22,303 nucleotides of DNA from a virus. A model generated the notes under the pieces. It was not told where the DNA came from. It did not search any database and saw only the letters and a program-made list of their open reading frames with translations. This document shows, in pieces, positions 19,400 to 22,303 of the stretch; position 1 is the stretch's first letter; the number at the start of each line of letters is the position of its first letter. Made by a program: the position numbers and the translations under genes. The stretch covers positions 1 to 22,303 of the IMG/VR virus record IMGVR_UViG_3300017724_000100, one strand, 5' to 3'.

Positions 19400-19428
19400 A
19401 GTATACTTGTTATCATAACAAATGTCAA
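19400..19428 (-). promoter_or_regulatory. Early promoter with palindromic spacer
   Basis: TTGACA (19423-19428), 17 bases, TATACT (19400-19405). The spacer holds the perfect dyad TTGTTAT-G-ATAACAA at 19407-19421, as in the promoter before the SprT-like gene. It starts the operon 19363-18418. Confidence 0.85.
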
Positions 19429-19431
19429 GCA

Positions 19432-19662
19432 TTATTTTGATCTTTTTCTCATAAAAAATCCTTCTGAAGTATTCACTGAAGCAAGAAGTTCTTCCCACAT
19501 AACAGGAGTAATCTCTACCACACTTGAAGATTCAAGATTTTCATCGTCCTGTACAATGTAAACAACATCATCGAAAGAGTGTACTTTTAAATCTCCAACT
19601 TGGCCTGTTTCATCCATTACTGTGATACAAACTTCATCATGTTCAAATTCAACACTAAACAT
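19432..19662 (-). CDS. Small acidic protein, unknown
   Basis: A 76-residue acidic protein with beta-type alternation: MFSVEFEHDEVCITVMDETG, DLKVHSFDDVVYIVQDDENL, SSSVVEITPVMWEELLASVN. The last residues are basic (FFMRKRSK). It ends just before the promoter at 19428 and starts 3 bases after the preceding gene. Very acidic small early phage proteins sometimes mimic DNA or bind host enzymes, but nothing here proves that. Confidence 0.6.
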   Translation of the reverse strand: MFSVEFEHDEVCITVMDETGQVGDLKVHSFDDVVYIVQDDENLESSSVVEITPVMWEELLASVNTSEGFFMRKRSK

Positions 19663-19665
19663 ATA

Positions 19666-19923
19666 CTATGCCCACTCTTCTTCTAGTGCTGCTTGTAATA
19701 ATAAACGTCCCTTCTCACCAGTTGTAACCAACATACGGCGGCCCAGTTCATTCTTCATTGCATCTTCTGTGTAAACTTTCGTAGCACCGTCATTGTACAT
19801 AACGGTTACTAATGTTACATCATCTGCATCTTCGTGTACAGAAGTTATCTCACCTTCTGCAATATAGTTGTCTTTTCCCAATTGGGGATAAACACGAACA
19901 ACTTCCATACCAACTTCAAACAT
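19666..19923 (-). CDS. Small protein, unknown
   Basis: An 85-residue protein with a small beta-barrel look: MFEVGMEVVRVYPQLGKDNY, IAEGEITSVHEDADDVTLVT, MYNDGATKVYTEDAMKNELG, then a helical end LLLQAALEEEWA. The strands with VxV and GxE turns resemble SH3/KOW-like small folds, a weak impression. It lies one base after the upstream gene and belongs to the operon from the promoter at 20198-20226. Confidence 0.6.
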   Translation of the reverse strand: MFEVGMEVVRVYPQLGKDNYIAEGEITSVHEDADDVTLVTVMYNDGATKVYTEDAMKNELGRRMLVTTGEKGRLLLQAALEEEWA

Positions 19924-19924
19924 A

Positions 19925-20164
19925 TTATACTAACTCCATTGCATCATTCCAAAGTTTCCACGCACCATCGTAGTTCTCAAAACCTTCTTCATCAGCAAAG
20001 TCCATTGAAGAACTATGGAAAGCGTTAGAAGAGATACCTTTTGTTTTGATAACATAGGCAATCATTTCAACAGTATTGCCATAACCAACAACACCTTCGT
20101 TTGAAAACATTTGAATCCCACCGTTGTGGGCAGCGATGAAGTCGATTTCGTTTTGATTTGTCAT
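19925..20164 (-). CDS. Small protein, unknown
   Basis: A 79-residue protein from the ATG at 20164: MTNQNEIDFIAAHNGGIQMF, SNEGVVGYGNTVEMIAYVIK, TKGISSNAFHSSSMDFADEE, then GAWKLWNDAMELV. The longer frame upstream runs through the promoter and is not real. The ribosome binding region is AAGAGAGAATC. It is the first gene of an early operon. No family recognised. Confidence 0.65.
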   Translation of the reverse strand: MTNQNEIDFIAAHNGGIQMFSNEGVVGYGNTVEMIAYVIKTKGISSNAFHSSSMDFADEEGFENYDGAWKLWNDAMELV

Positions 20165-20197
20165 AGTGATTCTCTCTTTCTCATTAACTATACCTAT

Positions 20198-20226
20198 AAT
20201 ATACCTGTTATCACAGCAAATGTCAA
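20198..20226 (-). promoter_or_regulatory. Early promoter of the repeated family
   Basis: TTGACA (20221-20226), 17 bases, TATATT (20198-20203), with an imperfect spacer dyad (TTGCTGT-G-ATAACAG). The leader TAGGTATAGTTAATGAGAAA is the same as the one before the SprT-like gene. Confidence 0.85.
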
Positions 20227-20243
20227 GCAAAAAGAACAAAAAA

Positions 20244-20266
20244 AAGCCCTTGAAAAACAAGGGCTT
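20244..20266 (-). terminator. Bidirectional-looking rho-independent terminator
   Basis: A 9-bp perfect stem (AAGCCCTTG with CAAGGGCTT) and a 5-base loop. T runs follow on the minus strand and an A/T tract lies on the other side. It closes the DUF1127 unit before the next early promoter. Confidence 0.92.
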
Positions 20267-20297
20267 GTAATTTTTTTTAAAAAAAGTTTTGAGAACT

Positions 20298-20516
20298 TTA
20301 GTTTGTCCAACCTTTTCTAGGTACAGATTTTCCCATAGAAATGTTTTTGATATCTCCACGACATATACCAATGTCTCTTAGTTCCAAGTCTGTCAATGAA
20401 TGCAATTCTCTATATGTTTTTCTATCCATCTTTGGTATGATACTGTCTCTGAAGTTTTTATACAAGTCTGCTACTATATTACAGAATGCACAATATGTTG
20501 TTGTTAGTGTTGTCAT
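20298..20516 (-). CDS. DUF1127 (YjiS-like) small protein
   Basis: A 72-residue protein from the ATG at 20516 (a GTG at 20543 would overlap the upstream micro-gene). The C-terminal half, TYRELHSLTDLELRDIGICRGDIKNIS, has the DUF1127 signature (L..L.D.EL.DIGI.R.DI). The N-terminal part contains CAFCNIVADLYKNFRDSIIP, with a CxxC. DUF1127 proteins are common in alphaproteobacteria. Some are arginine-rich and bind RNA or affect phosphate and stress responses; the phage copy's role is unknown. It is the last gene of a late-promoter unit of tiny proteins. Confidence 0.82.
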   Translation of the reverse strand: MTTLTTTYCAFCNIVADLYKNFRDSIIPKMDRKTYRELHSLTDLELRDIGICRGDIKNISMGKSVPRKGWTN

Positions 20517-20517
20517 C

Positions 20518-20580
20518 TTACTTACCGCCTTTTTTCTTTTCACCTTTAGGTTTTGTATAACTGTGATCTGGATCTAACAT
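20518..20580 (-). CDS. Lysine-rich microprotein (20 residues)
   Basis: The frame MLDPDHSYTKPKGEKKKGGK starts inside the stop region of the preceding small gene and ends one base before the DUF1127 start codon. The tail is very basic. The ribosome binding site is weak, but coupling with the overlapping upstream gene could provide initiation. It may be a real microprotein or a chance frame. Confidence 0.4.
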   Translation of the reverse strand: MLDPDHSYTKPKGEKKKGGK

Positions 20581-20708
20581 GATGGATACATCTTATGTTT
20601 AAACTCAGATATTTCATCAGCCTTTGTAAACTCACCCATATCTCTTAGTTGTCTTATACTCATGCAATAGCTTCTATATTCCATTGCTTTCAAGAACTTC
20701 TTAAACAT
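20574..20708 (-). CDS. Small DUF1127-associated protein, unknown
   Basis: A 44-residue protein: MFKKFLKAMEYRSYCMSIRQ, LRDMGEFTKADEISEFKHKM, YPSC. The ribosome binding site TTGGAGAGAGATG is strong, and the start overlaps the preceding gene by 8 bases. The part SIRQLRDMGEFTKADEI resembles the ASELSRMGYHEEAKKLM end of the upstream neighbour, so both could belong to one short helical family. No function known. Confidence 0.6.
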   Translation of the reverse strand: MFKKFLKAMEYRSYCMSIRQLRDMGEFTKADEISEFKHKMYPSC

Positions 20709-20904
20709 CATCTCTCTCCAACATTAACTTCTTAGCTTCTTCGTGATATCCCATTCTTGACAATTCAGACGCCGCTCTTGCTCGTCCTGCCGATTCTGCA
20801 ATTCCAATACTAGTTACAAGCAATACAGTAAATGCATGCCCAATCCACTCACATACCTTACATGTATGTTTATATCCATAATTCATTAGTACTTCAACTG
20901 ACAT
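20701..20904 (-). CDS. Small protein with CxxC and hydrophobic helix, unknown
   Basis: A 67-residue protein from the ATG at 20904, with AAAAGGAG as ribosome binding site. The N-terminal part MSVEVLMNYGYKHTCKVCEW has a CxxC. A hydrophobic helix follows (about residues 21-38, IGHAFTVLLVTSIGIAESAG). The end is RARAASELSRMGYHEEAKKLMLERDDV, a pattern I associate with small marine phage and SAR11 proteins next to DUF1127. It may be membrane-associated. One base separates it from the preceding gene. Confidence 0.65.
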   Translation of the reverse strand: MSVEVLMNYGYKHTCKVCEWIGHAFTVLLVTSIGIAESAGRARAASELSRMGYHEEAKKLMLERDDV

Positions 20905-20905
20905 T

Positions 20906-21061
20906 CTAGCTACTCCTTTTTTTCTGTGTAATATAATCATAATATGCAAGAACATCCTCATCTCTAAGGTGTCTTACATCACTCTGATATTCTGTTCTAA
21001 TAAACCTTACAATATCAGAGGTATTTTTCTTTTTGAATAATTTTATAATCCAATTTGACAT
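20906..21061 (-). CDS. Small basic protein, unknown
   Basis: A 51-residue protein from the ATG at 21061, chosen because AGAGGAAAAG lies just upstream. It reads MSNWIIKLFKKKNTSDIVRF, IRTEYQSDVRHLRDEDVLAY, YDYITQKKRSS. An amphipathic basic N-terminus is followed by a charged helix; YQSDVRHLRDEDVLAYYD has a faint DUF1127 look. It heads the late-promoter unit. A 7-bp leader hairpin (21085-21104) lies between the promoter and this start. Confidence 0.6.
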   Translation of the reverse strand: MSNWIIKLFKKKNTSDIVRFIRTEYQSDVRHLRDEDVLAYYDYITQKKRSS

Positions 21062-21118
21062 TTTCTTTTCCTCTAAAATTATAGGAAGATGCATATACAT
21101 CTTCTCGTATTTCAGATA

Positions 21119-21126
21119 TATTTATA
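21119..21126 (-). promoter_or_regulatory. T4-type late promoter box
   Basis: An exact TATAAATA on the minus strand, about 58 bases upstream of the ATG at 21061, in the gap after the GIY-YIG gene. It would make the cluster of tiny proteins late-expressed. Confidence 0.65.
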
Positions 21127-21155
21127 AAAAAAAGTCAATAATACTGTCGCATTAT

Positions 21156-21602
21156 TCATGCTAGTTTGGAATAGTCGTTATGCATATGAGGAACTAATGC
21201 CTCTTGCAAAACTTTAGAACTGCCGATCCTACAATTGATGATACCATTATAGTATTCATCTGTGAGTAAGACTTCTCTATCGAATTGTTCTTTGGCTTCT
21301 AGGTAACTTAATTCTCCTCTTCCAGTACAGAAGTGTAGAATTTCTCTGATAAACTTATCTTCGCCGAGTTCTTTAACATCAGCATTCAAGTGTTCAGAAG
21401 ACCCCCAATAGGTCTTCCAATCACTTTCTTTGGTAGAACGTCTTTTATTCTTTCTACCTTTTAGCGGCGGTTTAGTTACCTTAAACCGAGCTAGTTTCTT
21501 ACCAACATATTTTCTATTGTTGGTAAGATTAGTTATTAAGTATACAAATCCTTCGCAACCCTCTGGTAGGGTTTCAATTGGTTTGCCTTGATATGTCCAC
21601 AT
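21156..21602 (-). CDS. GIY-YIG family endonuclease-like protein
   Basis: A 148-residue protein from the ATG at 21602 (TAATG overlap with the zinc-ribbon stop). The GIY-YIG core is GFVYLITNLTNNRKYVGKKL (about residues 18-37). A basic stretch, KGRKNKRRST, and DWKTYWGSS follow. The conserved Glu in LSYLEAKEQ (about residue 101) would be the catalytic metal ligand. The family includes homing nucleases of T4-like phages and also single-copy conserved proteins of cyanophages. It lies just downstream of nrdB, a favoured neighbourhood for homing nucleases in T4. No additional DNA-binding domain is seen, so mobility is not shown. Confidence 0.8.
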   Translation of the reverse strand: MWTYQGKPIETLPEGCEGFVYLITNLTNNRKYVGKKLARFKVTKPPLKGRKNKRRSTKESDWKTYWGSSEHLNADVKELGEDKFIREILHFCTGRGELSYLEAKEQFDREVLLTDEYYNGIINCRIGSSKVLQEALVPHMHNDYSKLA

Positions 21603-21763
21603 TACCACTCATCGTTTTCATCAAATAGTTCATCTTCGTTATCACTATTTAGAGTGTCGCCGCAGAAAGGGCAGTTACCCACTGAATAATATCGTTCTTC
21701 CATATTGTGTTGTATTCTGAATACTGCTTCACATGATTCACATAAAATCTCTTTCTTACTCAT
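21602..21763 (-). CDS. Small zinc-ribbon protein
   Basis: A 53-residue protein starting at the ATG at 21763. It has two CxxC-type knuckles, ILCESCEAVF and GNCPFCGDTL, separated by about 20 residues, the usual spacing of a zinc ribbon. The C-terminal tail is strongly acidic (DNEDELFDENDEW). It lies 21 bases downstream of nrdB and overlaps the GIY-YIG start by one base. Possible roles are transcription or ribonucleotide reductase partner binding; none is shown. Confidence 0.7.
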   Translation of the reverse strand: MSKKEILCESCEAVFRIQHNMEERYYSVGNCPFCGDTLNSDNEDELFDENDEW

Positions 21764-21784
21764 TAAGTCTGCCCTTTTTTATTA

Positions 21785-22303
21785 TTATGCGGCTTCGTAG
21801 ACATCATCCCACTTACCTGTCAAACCAGCAACTTCATATTCTGTTACTCTGTTCTCAAAGAAATTAGTATGGTCTGCACCGTTCAGTACCCACTCCAACC
21901 AAGGTAGAGGGTTCTCTTTTACTTTGTAGTTTCCTTTTAGTCCTAGTTGAATAAGTCGCCTATCAGTAATGTATCTTACATACTGTTTAACTTCTGATTG
22001 TTCTAGTCCGTCAATCTCACCTAGTTTGTATGCCAAGTCTACGAAGTTGTCTTCTAACTTCACTGCCTGTCTTGCCATCTCATATATAGTTGATTTAAAT
22101 TCATCGTCAATAATACGAGGATGTTCTGCACAATATGCCTTGAATAGTCTTGCAATACCCTCAACGTGAATTGATTCGTCACGAATACTCCACTCAACAA
22201 CCTTACCCATACCCTTCATCTTACCGTAACGCTGGAAGTTTAGAAGCATCACGAATGATGCAAACAGAGCGATACCTTCATTCATCACTGACTTTGCCAT
22301 TGC
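21785..22303 (-). CDS. nrdB: Ribonucleotide reductase class I beta subunit, 5' end beyond window
   Basis: The C-terminal 172 or so residues of NrdB, which houses the metal and radical cofactor that drives reduction of ribonucleotides by NrdA. Visible ligands are the Glu in MNEGIALFASF and the Glu and His in SIRDESIHVEG, matching the second half of the R2 metal site (E. coli E204, E238, H241). The C-terminus, ENRVTEYEVAGLTGKWDDVYEAA, carries the acidic and Tyr-containing tail that binds NrdA. The frame continues without a stop to the window edge. T4 NrdB is 388 residues, so about half is missing. Confidence 0.93.
   Translation of the reverse strand, partial: AMAKSVMNEGIALFASFVMLLNFQRYGKMKGMGKVVEWSIRDESIHVEGIARLFKAYCAEHPRIIDDEFKSTIYEMARQAVKLEDNFVDLAYKLGEIDGLEQSEVKQYVRYITDRRLIQLGLKGNYKVKENPLPWLEWVLNGADHTNFFENRVTEYEVAGLTGKWDDVYEAA

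Noticed and set aside
19925-20371. Longer 148-residue version of the protein starting at 20164
   Set aside because: The extension reads through a perfect promoter, a T-tract and a terminator hairpin, so it cannot be coding.

Overview
The window is a stretch of a T4-like (myovirus) phage genome. It carries recognisable T4 core replication and late-transcription genes in T4-like order: RNase H, the late co-activator gp33, the helicase loader gp59 and the single-strand binding protein gp32. Alongside them are auxiliary genes typical of marine T4-like phages: phoH, thyX, nrdB, an MGME1-like nuclease, DUF6433 and many small conserved unknowns. The DNA is A+T-rich and every gene called lies on the minus strand, so transcription runs from high to low coordinates. 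An alphaproteobacterial-type two-piece (permuted) tmRNA, a phage-borne ribosomal protein bS21, DUF1127 proteins and csgF/csgG genes point to a pelagiphage-like virus of a marine alphaproteobacterium, possibly SAR11. That host assignment is inference.

Layout from right to left, in transcription order. 22303-21156: the 3' part of nrdB, a small zinc ribbon and a GIY-YIG nuclease. 21126-20244: a T4-type late promoter, five very small proteins including a DUF1127 protein, then a terminator. 20226-17400: small unknown, often acidic proteins preceded by near-identical strong sigma70-type promoters. 17395-15455: a glycine-zipper envelope protein, tRNA-Arg, bS21, two conserved unknowns, a structured non-coding stretch and tRNA-Pro. 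15395-13218: rnh, a DUF6433 protein and a GH19 endolysin. 13211-13088: a promoter, long hairpin and terminator that look like an autonomous small RNA gene. 13063-8615: a SprT-like metallopeptidase, unknowns, a SleB-type wall hydrolase, phoH, the nuclease and a secreted protein. 8604-8255: tmRNA with its own promoter. 8224-7496: two membrane proteins and two tRNA-Gly genes, one degenerate. 7415-4203: gp33, gp59, two small unknowns, thyX, gp32 and a terminator.

4162-1: a cassette headed by late promoters. It encodes a small membrane protein, two holin-like proteins, CsgF, CsgG, two curlin-like repeat proteins and a secreted FecR-domain protein.

The standout systems are three. The first is the late-expressed curli-type secretion cassette, which carries candidate amyloid substrates as well as the pore. 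The second is a translation-takeover set: bS21, tmRNA, tRNAs and an elbow-less tRNA-Gly. The third is a putative small RNA whose CU-rich loop could pair with the GA-rich ribosome binding sites of many genes in the window. All assignments come from reading the sequence by eye; no database search was run.
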